Positions 12,362-23,842 are shown, counted from the stretch's first letter. The stretch is 64,000 nt of DNA from Bolinopsis microptera (GCF_026151205.1 NC_087075.1:9904303-9968302); one strand, 5' to 3'. The notes: generated by a model not told the origin, from the letters alone. Program-made: numbers and translations.

Positions 12362-13420
12362 CCTGCAGCTGACAGCATAAAGAGTGAGAACTCGCAGAAA
12401 TTAGCTGCATTACGTACAGCGTACCTTACTTCCCAAAAATTAAAGATAAAAAGAAGATTAATGGAAAATTAGATGAATGGCAACTAATCAAGTCCAAATG
12501 TTTGGTAACCAAATTATTGAGCCCAAAGTTTTGGCACATAACTTTTAGGGAAATGGGAACTAAGGTACCATGTAATTTGTAGATATTAAAATAGCAATTA
12601 AAATAAGAGTTAAACAAAAAATGTACGATGCAATGCGAGGTAAGGACAAGTTTCAGGATTAACTAAACGTTTAATGAATTAACTAAGTTGTATTCTAGAC
12701 TGACTCCTTTCAATGTTGCTCAATATATGTTTGACTAATCAACTAATGCTAATGCTAATGAATAACGATGCTTAATATTATTATGAATAATATTATATGT
12801 AAACTATATATATATTTATATATATATTAGGTTATATAATAACGTATATGATGTGGAATGTGGATTCTGATGGGGAAGTGCCGAGGTGAGGCATATTTGT
12901 TTGCCATAAATTTGACACGTGATCGAACACGTCAATCCACACCAGAGTTCACATCTACAGGTCTATTAGTATTGTATTTCCTTAAGTGCTATATTAATTG
13001 TATTATAATAACGTAATAAATTATCATGTGTTTTATTTGTGTCTAATACTAAAATTGAATAAAATGTTCTAACATATAAGACTATATTAAAATGGAACAC
13101 AAGACTTAAGTTTATTTTCGAAACAAAATACCAATGACACCAAAAATCTGAGAATACCGTTCGTGCATGTCGTGCAACGCTCACTGAAAAATACAGCTAA
13201 CTCCAAAATACTACTGATGAGAAGCTAATGTCCGAGCGACATGCGGACACTGAGCTCAATGTCTGACTGTAGTCAATGAGCAGATAATGACTCAGGTCCT
13301 GTACAGGGAACCTGCTAAACTGCCAGTACTCTAATTGTAACTGTAACTGTCACATTTAGCTCGTTTACTAACTTTATTAATTAGAGTTTGACACGGTAGA
13401 TGTGGTAATATACTGCGTTA
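12362..13420. other. 5' flank of copy A, duplicated with the flank of copy B
   Basis: No gene. The part from about 13080 to 13350 resembles 18430-18915, upstream of copy B. Shared phrases include cctgtaca...acctrctaaact and taactgtaact. The two small secreted genes were therefore duplicated together with about 1 kb of upstream sequence. An AT-only stretch (tatatatatttatatatata) lies at about 12810. Confidence 0.5.
12848..12960. mobile_element. Short MITE-like element, family shared with 61.5 kb
   Basis: Carries atgtggattctgatggggaagtg, gcatatttgttt, a gacacgtgatcg centre and a closing cacatctacag. The reverse complement of 61503-61628 shows the same order: atgtgga, ggtggggaagtg, gcatatttgttt, gacacatgatc. 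Both copies have inverted ends around agatgtgga/tccacatct. No target-site duplication could be read with confidence. Confidence 0.5.
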
Positions 13421-13589
13421 TTGTAAAAATAGTTATACTTTTCGAGTATATCTTGAGGAGTATCGGGCGGAAGTCGAAGGAACTCTATTTTAAGTTATAC
13501 TATAAGTATAACTCAGGAAACACCCCTGATGGCATCATTACTCGAACTCAATAATTTATTATCTTTATTTGGAATCGAATCTATAAATG

Positions 13590-13650
13590 TTTCAAAATTG
13601 TCCCACATTCAAACGCACAGCGGGGGTCAGCGGGGCCCTTCGTTGCACCA
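13590..13650. mobile_element. Decayed fragment of the 13-bp-TIR hAT MITE
   Basis: Contains aaaattgtcccacattcaaacg and gggtcagcggggcccttcgtt, which are adjacent parts of the complete MITE at 57671-57959 with the intervening GC-rich section deleted. It is recognisable only by comparison with the intact copies. Confidence 0.6.
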
Positions 13651-13838
13651 ACTTCAAGTACCTCTGCTTGTATGTCGATCCAAATTGGTAAACCTATCAT
13701 CTATCACTATCAACACAATTGTAACTGCAGTTTTGCAGAACTTTAAAGTTAGACACTTAATCAATGAATACCTTTACAGGTACCATTTCCCAATACAATA
13801 CGAGATTAGCGGACGTAGTTAGGGAATTATGCACAATG

Positions 13839-14066
13839 TCTGGGAAAAATTTGCGACAAGTAGCTTTCTGCAGGAATTTGTTGTCCATAGTGTCAGGAAC
13901 CACCCCAAAGAGTTTTGAATCTAAATCTGATTGGGAAAAAAAGTTAGAGCAAATTTTCTCCAAGCGCCTAATTCAGCCTGAAAACCGCACTTGTAACTAT
14001 TGTAAGAAAGACACATAGGAGCCCTATAGGGGGTGCAAAATGACCGCAATAATGACATTATTATTA
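13839..14066. repeat. Left arm of a ~230-bp inverted repeat
   Basis: Near-perfect reverse complement of 16281-16512. Shared blocks include gtgtcaggaaccacc, ccgcacttgtaactattg and tgcaaaatgaccgcaataatgac. The arms enclose 14.07-16.28 kb, which holds the GIY-YIG ORF and a LINE 3' end. Inverted terminal repeats are known for some Penelope-like elements, but whether these arms belong to one is inference. Confidence 0.75.
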
Positions 14067-14346
14067 TGTATTTTTCGGTAACCATTGTAATTGTACAAGG
14101 TTGGAGCAGTGCTAAAACTAACAAAATCCAAAAGGGAACAAAAAGGAACAAAAGAGAAACAAAGAAATCGCGGGGAAGGGAGAAATCATATCGCCCACAA
14201 GAAATATTGGATTGTGGAAAATGGGCAATTAACTGCACGACTATTTACCGAAATGAAACAACTTTACAGTAAGTATACTATTAATTTTGTTGTTGTAAAC
14301 TGTTGTTTTCCAGTACCCAGACTCCGAAAACAAATTGATGAATTAA

Positions 14347-14709
14347 AATGTTGTATACCTCTTCAGTTGCCAACTTTGTAACATGTGTTATGTAGGAAGA
14401 ACGGTGCAGCCCCTCAGGGCACGAGTAAACGAACATCGCGCCCATTACTACAAACTCATTTCGGACAATACCTTTGTCCCTGAAGAAAACGACGACGGAT
14501 TCAGCTTGGGTAAACACCTTGTAGAAGTTCATAACATGAAACAACGTGACAATTTCAACCAGGCTTATAAAGTGTCAATTCTCAGTAATAGTAGCCCAAG
14601 AACTCTAGAAGTGGATGAACACCGTTATATTCAGAAACTAAGAACTATACGTCCATTGGGGCTCAATGCCGTGGACCCGTTTGGGATTCCATTATTGGAT
14701 TTATCTTAA
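14347..14709 (+). mobile_element. GIY-YIG nuclease domain, probably Penelope-like element
   Basis: An open frame of 121 codons begins NVVYLFSCQLCNMCYVGRTV and continues RARVNEHRAHY. These are the GIY (here VVY), YIG (here YVG) and following Arg/His residues of a GIY-YIG endonuclease. The frame continues to GLNAVDPFGIPLLDLS. In Penelope-like retroelements this domain follows the reverse transcriptase, and the Cys-rich SCQLCNMC lead-in is typical of such C-termini. No RT of that class is found upstream, so this is a fragment. A stop codon (taa) lies immediately before the open frame. Confidence 0.78.
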
Positions 14710-14936
14710 ATGTTTTCTATTGCATTGGGGCACAAGAGTTATGTTTTTTAAAAATATTCATATCGTTTTTAGTTGTGTCATTTCATTCCCAATGTTACAC
14801 TTTGTAGGAACTGATATTAACCGAGTTTCTGATTCAGGATGTTACTGAAGATAGTAATGAAAATGTTTTAACACCTCAGTACTGTGTTTTACTACAGCTC
14901 AACCTGCTCAGTCTGACTATTTGGGAATTTAAACTC

Positions 14937-16024
14937 TTGATACCCATAAGGGTTTTGAAACCAATATATAATTATAAACTATTAACTGAGATTCTGCCTA
15001 CGGAGTGCAAAGGAGACAGCTGGAAGAGTCTGGGTGTCAAATTTGATGAAACTCTAAACATGGAAAGACAGATCAATAATGTCAAAAGGAAATGCAGCTG
15101 GACAATGATGAACCTAAGAACCATTGGTCGTTACCTGGATGAAGGCATTAAATTGATGCTGGTGAAACAACTGGTCATAACTAAATTAGACTACTGTAAT
15201 TCTCTTTACATGAATCTACCCAAGACCAGATTGAACAAACTTAGATCAACCCTTAATGGGGCAGTTCGTTTCATCTACAGCATAGAAGAGAGGACCACGG
15301 ACTTGGTTCCCTTCTATAAGAAGGCCCACATACTCCCTATAGACCAACGAATCTTCTTCAAAGTTTGTCTTTTAACCCACAAATCAGTTCACGGTACTGC
15401 ACCTGATTACCTCAAAGCACTACTGGATGTGGATGTAGTGGATATAGAGCTTTCAAACACCATGACCAGGTCGAAAAGACCGGATGACCATCTCATGCTC
15501 AAGATACCAAAGAATAAAAGATCCAAAGTTGATGACAGACGTTTTTCAAGCCATGCACCGGTTGCATGGAACTCTCTTCCGCTGATGTTGAGAAGTATTA
15601 CTGATACCAACTGTTTAAAGCGAATGTTAAAGAATCATTTATATAATCACTTCTGATGTTTTTTTTTCTTTCCATTGTCTTCACTTTGCAAGACACGTTA
15701 GCTTTTATTTTTTACCGCACTCCATTTTATGTCTTGATGTCTAACTTTCTAGGATCTGTCTCTTTCTTGATTGATTATGTCACTGTACCTTTATTTTACC
15801 TACATGTATTGTATGGTTTCTGCTTCTACTTAGTTTAGTGTGGTTTACAATAAAAGATGTTTTAATTTTGTCTTTACCTTATGACGAGTTATACTTTAGT
15901 TCACTTTTACACATTTGCTCACATCACTCACAGTCAGCCGCTCTGACATGGTTAACCACCTTCCTTGTGTTGTTGGTTAATCATATGAGCGGGATATAAA
16001 TACCTCATTTCATTTCATTTCATT
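14937..16024 (+). mobile_element. CR1/L2-like LINE 3' end with TTTCA tail
   Basis: The ORF at 14937-15656 is the C-terminal part of a CR1/L2-type ORF2: SLGVKFDETLNMERQINNV, a YCNSLYMNLPK segment and VAWNSLPLMLRSI near the end. The reverse-transcriptase core is missing, so the copy is 5'-truncated. The 3' UTR ends agcgggatataaat followed by a run of TTTCA units at about 15990-16024. The same 3' end caps the ORF1-only element at 28.0-29.1 kb, so both use the same tail class. Confidence 0.85.
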
Positions 16025-16280
16025 TCAACTAATATAGTTTACAAATGTACAATAGTTTATCGAACTTACAACTGCATTAGAATTACACTGAATGTTCGAA
16101 ATTTATAAGAAAAGTTTAATCATAGTTGATTGTGTGTCCTTCTAAGGTATGGTTTCATTCGACCTCAAATATTAATAAACTTTTTGAGCAATTTTGAACA
16201 TTATAAAATTGAAAATGTAAATAGTACAATGAACAATGATTTAATACTAGTCTGATGACCCAGAAACACTGATTCGCCCC

Positions 16281-16512
16281 ACATAATGTCATTATTGCGG
16301 TCATTTTGCACCCCCTATGGGACTCCTATGTGTCTTTCTTACAATAGTTACAAGTTTTTGAAGTGCGGTTCTCAGGCTGAGTTAGGCGCCTGGAGAAAAT
16401 TTGCTCTAACTTTTTTTCCCAATAATTCCAGATTCAAAAATCGTTGGGTGGTTCCTGACACTATGGACAACACATTCCTGCAGAAAACAGCTTGTCGCAA
16501 ATTTTTCCCAGA
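16281..16512. repeat. Right arm of the ~230-bp inverted repeat
   Basis: Reverse complement of 13839-14066 with few differences, mostly small substitutions and one 4-bp difference. An ORF can be read through it but is only a shadow of the repeat. Confidence 0.75.
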
Positions 16513-17004
16513 TGGTTGTGTATCAATGTTAATTGTTCCCTAACTAACGGGTCAGAAACGATCTACTATTTACTAATAACGATATTGAGTTCAGGTTTTA
16601 TTGAGTGTGAAGTCATCTTATTTTATTAATTTTTTGTAGCAGTAAAACCCTAAAAAATTACAGTCAGAGAATTTAATTTTACTTTATTTTCAATTAACAA
16701 TATGCCTGAGAACCCGGTCTTCGTCGAAATTTAAATATTAACAATTTAACTAACCACCCTTATAACTGATACAGCTACAAATCCTTGTACGGTCCATTAT
16801 TTTAATGTTACTCATTTGCTTATAAAGATTTGACACATCCAATTGGTAATGTTTAGGAATAACTATGACAAAGTGTAAACAACATTTCGGGTGCAATCGT
16901 AGTAATTATTTAGTCTGGAGTAACTAAGTTCATTTTGTATAGCCTAGTCGTATATCACCTGATGTGACATCACAACATTCCAGTATTCATCAGATGAACC
17001 TGGA
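16513..17004. other. 3' flank of copy B
   Basis: No gene. At 16945-16975 the phrase agtcgtat(at)cacctgatgtgac.tcac matches the 3' flank of copy A at 9430-9460, so the tandem duplication includes sequence beyond the stop codon. Confidence 0.5.
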
Positions 17005-17913
17005 TTACTCTACTAATAGTCTTTCTACTAGTTGCACTACTCGTTCCAGTTCTAGTTCTAGTTCTCCGTAAGGGTCAACATGCATATCAATGTGATGTGC
17101 ATGCAGGAATTTAACATGTTTAGCGCAGAACCTCTCCCCCTTCACTCCCTCGTCACACTTCTGAACAATTTAATGTTAACTTTATATTATATATGTATGA
17201 TAATAACATTATTAATATAATGTTAACTTAAAAAACAAACACCTATCCTCTCGATCTCGTTAGAGTTCTGAAAAATGATAAATATTCTAAACAACATGAT
17301 TTACCTTACAGGCTCTTATTTAAGTAATTTGCCCTTCTTTTCTGATAATTAAATTTGGCTAGCTTATAATGTTGGCAGCCTTCAATTTGCCTGTTCAAAC
17401 CGGGCACTTAGTGGAATGTATAATTCATTAAAAAGGACCACCGAAATAAAATATAAAGCTCTGTTGCATAACCACCGTAATAAGTTGAATCGGGACTTTT
17501 AGGACTATTTATGGGTTATAACTCATTGTAACAAGTACATAATGTATAGAAACTGAAATTGCTAACCGTATTGGTACAGACAACTTGGCAATTGAATCTT
17601 CCAGAGCATATCCCACAGGTTTCCGGTTCACACCACAATTCACCAGGTTTGTAACGTTTGTCAAACCTGTGATTGAGTAAATTGAAATGTATGAAGCAGT
17701 GAGTTGGTGACTGGTGAGTCGATCATGTTCATGTTTCCTTCATAAAACAGATTGGAATTTGGACAATTAACTGACATTTTACCAATCCACAAAGAATACA
17801 ATAGTCTGGACGTCAAACCTTTTCAAGTAACAATAGCCGTCATCATCAGGAGGAGGGCAGGTTACCAGATGAAGTAGAATCAGTATTATAACAAATGAGA
17901 GCAGCTTCATCAT
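17005..17913 (-). CDS. Small secreted eight-cysteine protein, copy B (VWC-like)
   Basis: This three-exon gene codes for 116 residues. Exon 1 (17913-17819) encodes MMKLLSFVIILILLHLVTC, then PPPDDDGYCYLK, and ends AAAAG|GTTTGA in phase 2. Exon 2 (17666-17567, 100 bp) carries YKPGELWCEPETCGIC and SGRFNCQVVC. Exon 3 (17160-17005) begins KCDEGVKGERFCAKH and ends with a charged tail rich in Glu, Leu and Val. Splice phases equal those of copy A, and eight cysteines are conserved (a ninth lies at the signal-peptide boundary). Copy B is 11 residues longer because of its Glu/Leu-rich C-terminus. It is compact (0.9 kb), whereas copy A is stretched by a LINE. The function is unknown. Secretion is inferred from the leader. 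Confidence 0.87.
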
Positions 17914-17980
17914 CCTGCTGCTGCTGGTGGTAACATTTATTAATACAGGTAACTCAAGTCAGGGAAAGACTAAAGACTAA

Positions 17981-18284
17981 CCCCCCAGTTCCATAGCGGA
18001 TATTATGCCAAATTATTAGACGGAGGTCCATTTCTAGGGTGATGATTCTCCGGCTCCGTCTACTGTATTAGACGGAGATGAAGCTCTCCGGGAATTTCTC
18101 GGAGATTGTAGCAGTTTGTGGCAGTTTCTTTGCACTTTGCTCCATCTGTGAGAATCAACAAAATTACCGTAGATGGTCTCCGGATAAGGTTATGGAACTG
18201 CAAACCGGAGAAATATCCGAAGAAATATTAGTTGACGATCTCCGTTTAATAATTTGGCATAAAATCCGCTATGGAACTGGGGGG
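17981..18284. mobile_element. Harbinger-like MITE, 304 bp, TAA target duplication
   Basis: The terminal inverted repeats are about 45 bp: ccccccagttccatagcgga at the left and its mirror tccgctatggaactgggggg at the right. The similarity continues through ttatgccaaattatta. Both ends are flanked by taa (17978-17980 and 18285-18287). A 3-bp TWA duplication is the hallmark of PIF/Harbinger transposition. It has no transposase and is non-autonomous. It lies 70 bp upstream of the copy B start codon, so it may influence that promoter. Confidence 0.75.
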
Positions 18285-18429
18285 TAACAGGTAAGATAAC
18301 GACTATCCGTGAAAATTTAATAGAATTTATAATTCGCTCAAGTTTTGATTTTGTAGTAGACCTGCGACAGACAGTGAACATAAAACCCTAAATGATATAA
18401 TAGAACCTAGTCTGTTGAGCCAGGCAAAA

Positions 18430-18920
18430 TTTACTATAATTCATGTCCCTGAGGCCTGAGATGGAACGCAAGCTTAAAAACCCGAAATACCGATGACATA
18501 AACCTAAAATACGAATATTAACACGACGAAACTTAACGTAAAGCACTAAAAATCTTAATGCTTAAGCTCACTGAACAATACATCTTGTATTCTAGCTTCA
18601 ACACGCGACTGACAAATGCTAATGTTCAAGCTGTACACACAGAATCACACAGCTCTTTCCAGCTTCCACAATCCGCATATGTTATCTTAATTCTTATCAG
18701 CCCTTATCTGAGCATACTAAACTATGAGCGACCCTAATTATATTTAGAGAATGGCAAACTGCTCAAATAATGATCCTTATCTCAACATACGACTGAAGAT
18801 AAAGCTAATATTGGAGCTGTAGAGCATGCAGTCAGTGAATCACGTAGCTCCTGTACAACAGACCTACTAAACTACCGTTACTTGAAGTGCCTCTAACTGT
18901 AACTATAACCCAGTATAACG
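18430..18920. other. Distal 5' flank of copy B, duplicate of the copy A flank
   Basis: Diverged match to 13080-13350 (see that entry). It contains two internal similar halves: aatgctaatgttcaagctgtacacac at about 18616 and taatattggagctgtagagcatgc at about 18806. No coding potential is seen. Confidence 0.45.
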
Positions 18921-19330
18921 ATTAGTATTGTGATGAGTATGTTAAGTATGATATGTAAAGCAAATCAGAGAGGAGGTCATTGGTTGAAGTGAGACTAGGA
19001 GTTAGAGTGCAGTCTTTATAATGTACAGGGGAGTGTTCCTGTGTGGTGTTTTCAGATAGTAGCTAGACGGTACGTGATCAGATTATAGGCAATATATAGC
19101 TGAATTTCTGTGGAAGTGAGAGAAGTAAGAATTGTCAGTGTGTTTCATCAATCATCAACAAGGTGCTCGACTAGTGAAGCAAAAAGCAAAAAGATAGTGT
19201 TTATCTTTTTGCAAGACTTTACTCTTACACCGACCACTTTGTCATCACAGAATAAAATAGAAATAAGCATAACAATATGGAATCGGTGGAATAGAATTGG
19301 AAGAGTCATGTTTTATTTACATTTATTTAA

Positions 19331-19814
19331 GGGGAGGGGGGGGGGGGGGGGGGGTTCACCCTGATTTTTGTGTGAAACTTGGTTTCGAGATAGCAGTTGA
19401 CCAACAAACTAGGACCGGTGGCCGAACTTTTGAGGGGGTCCCGGACCCCAACCGCCAAACGGCGCCCGCGGGGCAGCCACGCCCATATTTGGTCCAAATC
19501 AGGCCCAATTTAGCCAAATACCCTGAACATGCCCAAAACCCAGATTTTAGGTGGTCTACTTGTAGCTAGTGGTCCCTTGAACTCGTATATGAATTGTCAT
19601 CACGATTGGACAAAATATGGGCATATAGTTTTTAGCTCATAACTCAGTCATGTTCAGGGCCTGATTTGGACCAAATATGGGCGTGGCTGCCCCGCGGGCA
19701 CCGTTTGGCGGTTGGGGTCCGGGACACCCTCAAAAGTTCGGTCACCGGTCCTAGTTTGTTGGTCAACTGCTATATCGAAACCAAGTTTCACAAAAAAATC
19801 AGGATGAACCCCCC
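19331..19814. mobile_element. Foldback element with ~160-bp arms and a G-run end
   Basis: The left arm at 19349-19507 and right arm at 19658-19814 are reverse complements. Shared blocks include caccctgat.tttgtgaaacttgg, gcagttgaccaacaaactag and gccacgcccatatttggtcc. The outer edge is a run of about 24 G (with one A) at 19331-19354, mirrored by cccccc at 19809-19814. The central spacer is about 150 bp. No transposase is present. The GGTGTCC-like inner GC content contrasts with the AT-rich flanks. I could not settle the target-site duplication. Confidence 0.7.
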
Positions 19815-21547
19815 TATAATTTATGAGTAAATTATTGGTTGTAGGAGAATAAAATATAATACAGATAATAATGTAATATAATTTGATGGTGCAGTTTTTG
19901 TTAACAGACTCGTATCACCAATGTTCAAAGATCGATTAATTCTTGTTATGCTTAAGATTGTACATATACAATATACATAAAACAATGTGAAGGCCGTTTG
20001 GCGTTTGTGTTTGATCGTTCTCAAGCGCAAAATAATACAGAGAGTGAAATCGAACGCTCGATTATCCTATTTATTTACGTGACCTGCTAACGTGACCTAG
20101 CTATTGCGTGACCTGTTAACGTGACCTATCTAGATTATGACCTAGCTAGAACGTGGATATGCCAAGACTGAGAAAAATAAATAAATCGTGAATTATTAAT
20201 TGTTGGCTGCGGTCACATTTTGAAATATTATGAATTTTATTTAAAAATTAAAGGCACTCAAAATTCAGCATGCACTCGATCGAGGGAAATACAATTTTTA
20301 ATTTTAGACTAGTTTAATGATTTAATTTCAATTCTTTGTCTTTGAAACGTGATTGCATGATATTATATTAAAAGCTGTGGTTTACATTTTCTACCACTCA
20401 AAAATCTACAAAGAAAAGATTTCTTTAAATTGGGATTGATCTATCATTTGTATTCACAAACTACAATTATTAAAAACATTCTTCAAAGCGACCACACGGT
20501 TTTAAAACTATCGACAGTTATATTGTAATTACATTCAGTTCATGATACGATCATCATCAAGGTGTCAGCCATTTGAACTTGATATTTAAATTGATGAAAG
20601 ATTTTACAAGAAGTATAATAAAAACTCTAGCTCTTAAATCTTCAGCCAGACAGCCAAGATAAGTCTTCATATTATTAAATTAATTCAGACGTTTATGATG
20701 ACAGGATCAATGATCATGGTATATAGTCGAACGATTGTTTTTTTCGGTTTGTTTCGCAAAAAACATTCAACTTCAAATAATTGAATAACTGTCTTCAATA
20801 TCGCATTCTTTATCAGAAAATTCCCACGCTTCAGTTCCGTCAAGATGACCATGGTATAACTTAGGTTCATTCAGTTATCTGGTTCTTGCATCGACACCAA
20901 AACAGTGACTCAACGATGTAAAACGGTTTTAACAATTCCGTTTCCCATTTTTGATACAAAAACGCTCACAAACAGGTAGATTTCCAACGAGATAATGATT
21001 GCAGAATTTTAGAGCAACAACCGTAGTGAAAAAGGTTAAACAATGCTACGTGCTGGTCCAAATGTTTCCACTCTGTTAGTGCAACTCGTCTGCATGGCAT
21101 TATCCATGATTTTTGGCCTGTGTTTTCAATTATTTTCAATCGAGACATTATTTTCCTCAACTAAAAGCTGATCACACGGTCTTTAAAAAAGAATCACTCG
21201 AAACCTGCTTCCTCTGACTAAACTCATGAAACTTCAAAAGTATCATCTTTCGATAAAGCACTACATTGATATCTAAGATTGTCGGATAATTGTCCTCTCA
21301 TTCTCCCTGTCCTCCCTGTGATATGATGGGAAGGGAAATACCGACTGGTTGAGGTAGGGCTGCACCCTGACTTGGTAGTTTGAAACTTCGCATACCCATC
21401 TTCCATTTGTTTCTGAAATGTTGGTTGGAATGTTTATTAATATTGCTTTGAACCCTCAACCCACATAGAAGCAAGGCATTGGACACCATCGGACTTTACT
21501 TGAGAGATTATGAGCAGTCTGAATCATGGACGAAAAAGTTCAGAGTT
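19815..21547. other. Intergenic, no gene recognised
   Basis: AT-rich. A short tandem of the phrase (g/c)gtgacctgctaacgtgacct is seen at about 20079-20145. No supported exon on either strand. Confidence 0.45.
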
Positions 21548-21555
21548 GTTTAAAA

Positions 21556-22353
21556 CAGGGCTGTGAAATACCAATACGTGTTTTACGTTTTTTTGAATTG
21601 GAGCGTTTTTACGTTTTTTTAACAGGTTTTTGCGTATTTATTTAAAAAACGTTATTATTTGTACGGAAATTTACAATGTTTTGACGGTCACCGACTACCA
21701 GTAAACGAACCAGCGAAGTACGAACACTGAGGCCTGGGCCACAATCACATAAGCAGATTGCAGTCTTCAGTTACACTGCAGTACACTTACATTCCTATTA
21801 TAACTGCAAAGTATCGAAACGAGCCATCACATATCCTCATTACTCACTTTATTATTGTAGTTAAGCGAACATTCCAGACTCTGCTATATCATACCGTCAG
21901 ATTATATGTGTAGCAGCTAAGCAAACGTGCGAGATAACGCTAATTCTATAACTTAAATGATAAATTAGCGCATATTAAGATGTTTCATATTTGATATTTT
22001 CAGAAAGCATAACCGAAACTCTATTTAACATCTGATGTTGCTCTCTTAGTAGGTGGCATGGTCATAATCTCATTTCTTGCTTACTGAATGAAAGATGAAA
22101 CTGCAGCTGATTCCCACCCCTCTTAGTTATTCGTGTTACATGTACAGCAACTTAGAAAGCAAGAGTATTCAACAGTCAACACAACTGGCAAGTTTGATTG
22201 GTCATATACCGCTACATTTTGAATTTTCACGTGAGTCGGCTTGATTAGATTATGCGAACGTTTTTCTCGTTTTTTGAACGTTTTTTGAAAAAGATAGAAA
22301 AAATCACGTTTTTAACGTTTTTGAGTTTACCATTTATGTTTTTCACAACCCTG
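21556..22353. mobile_element. hAT-like non-autonomous transposon, 798 bp, 8-bp TSD
   Basis: The ends are cagggctgtgaaa and tttcacaaccctg, 13-bp terminal inverted repeats with one mismatch. The flanks are the identical 8-bp duplication gtttaaaa (21548-21555 and 22354-22361). CAGGG-type ends plus an 8-bp duplication are the hAT signature. Both subterminal regions are rich in acgttttt words (about 21580-21650 and 22255-22325), which in hAT elements are the usual transposase-binding layout. No transposase ORF lies inside. Confidence 0.85.
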
Positions 22354-22361
22354 GTTTAAAA

Positions 22362-23579
22362 AACGTAGTATCAAGACATTGACAACAGCATATAATACCG
22401 ATAGAATATTAATAATCTGAAGGGCTTTTTAGTATTTCTTTGGTGAAAATTAGCGACAAGAATTTGTAATTGTGCGGAGTCGAAGACAGAGACATGACAA
22501 TTTAGAAGTGCTAAAGTCGATGGCGTTTTAAAAGTTTTAGAGGTTTCACATGCTCGAAGTTTGGCAATGTGTGTATATCACTGTATATAATAGTATAATA
22601 GCTCAGCAGGTACGAGAAAGTTAACAAGCAATACCTCCAAACCGAGGAATCTATAAAGGTATCACAATAAAAGAAGGGTGCGTACTTGAAGTAATAAACT
22701 GTTTTATATGCCCAGAGTTTATGCCCTCAGATTTAGCCAGAGTAAAAGTTCAAAATTGTAAGATTGATATGTTTGGTCAATGGTGATTCATTATAAACGG
22801 TGTAGTAGCGTGATTTATGTTGTAATGATTGCAGAGAAGGAGCGAAATTAGGGGATCTGGTCAATCCAACAAAGCAATTAGATGGAAAAAAGAAGTAAGA
22901 AAGCTTTCTTCCCGGTTATTTTAGGCAGTTCATGGTTATGCTGGTGAATACTGAATACCCACAACAGAGATGAGTTTTTAGCACGACTTTTCATCAAACG
23001 ATATTCCCAAATTCACCCTTGGCAAGATTTCTACCCTCGAACTTCTTCGACGGACGGTATTATGTTCCAAACCGGCTTTTCTGAGCGAGGGTGAAGTGTT
23101 TAATAAGTTAATTAGTTAATTAGTTAATTTAGCAACACTTTTACCAGTAGCTTAAACAATAAAAACATTTAAAGGCTTAGCTTATCAAGGATTACCCGAT
23201 CAAAATTAGGGTGGTATATAAGTATAACATATCACAAGCTGATATACGAGGCAGCAGAATAAAATGACGTGGTAGTTGAAGGAACTGGATTATTTTACTG
23301 TTTTGTTATAATTTAATTTTAGAAAAATTCAAAAATTGAGGAGGGATCATTTGAAATGAAAAATGTTTTAAAGAAAGGCAATGGACTGAGCTACATTTTA
23401 TTACTTATAAATAAGAGCAAGTGCCAAACTTTATATGAGAAATTTCCAACTTTAATGGCTTGGCAATTGGTATTTAGCAAATTATTTTTGATGACAATTT
23501 ATCTTTTGTGCAAAGTTGACAATTCCAATAGTCGTACATTTACATTTTTGCATTCATAAAAAGATGAACTGTACTGTTT
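22362..23579. other. Intergenic, no gene recognised
   Basis: AT-rich, with no supportable exon. A tRNA-like A-box (tagctcagcagg, about 22600) has no matching B-box. A triplicated ttagttaa lies at about 23106-23128. Confidence 0.4.
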
Positions 23580-23699
23580 TTAATTTTGAATGACATGCTT
23601 TACCACGAAACGAAGAATACCTAATTTGAACACGTTTGGATACGTTATCCATAAGAGTCTCAATATAAGCATTTCGTCTTTCATCCAATCGCTCGGGAT
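23580..23699 (-). CDS. Possible terminal exon of the minus-strand gene
   Basis: After a TCTTCGAACAG acceptor, a phase-0 frame of 39 codons (IPSDWMKDEMLILRLL...) runs to a TAA. The upstream exon 24486-24329 ends in phase 0, so the join is allowed. A second frame through the same DNA (DPERLDERRNAYIETLMD) also looks protein-like, and I cannot decide between them. Treat this as a weak candidate. Confidence 0.25.
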   Translation of the reverse strand: MPSDWMKDEMLILRLLWITYPNVFKLGILRFVVKHVIQN

Positions 23700-23842
23700 C
23701 TGTTCGAAGATATTTGCAGTTGCAAAGTGATGCAAACGACCGTAGGATTTTCAACTGAAAAAGAGTTGGAATTATGTCTTTCAGTTGTGGTAATATTTTC
23801 GTTTTCTGTTTATATACGAATTTTAGATATGATCACATGCAA

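Noticed and set aside
22600-22660. tRNA gene suggested by tagctcagcagg
   Set aside because: No B-box, no cloverleaf pairing and no acceptor stem could be drawn.
23554-23754. Minus-strand frame DPERLDERRNAYIETLMD as a transposase remnant
   Set aside because: I could not match it to a family, and a competing frame in the same DNA fits the upstream splice phase.
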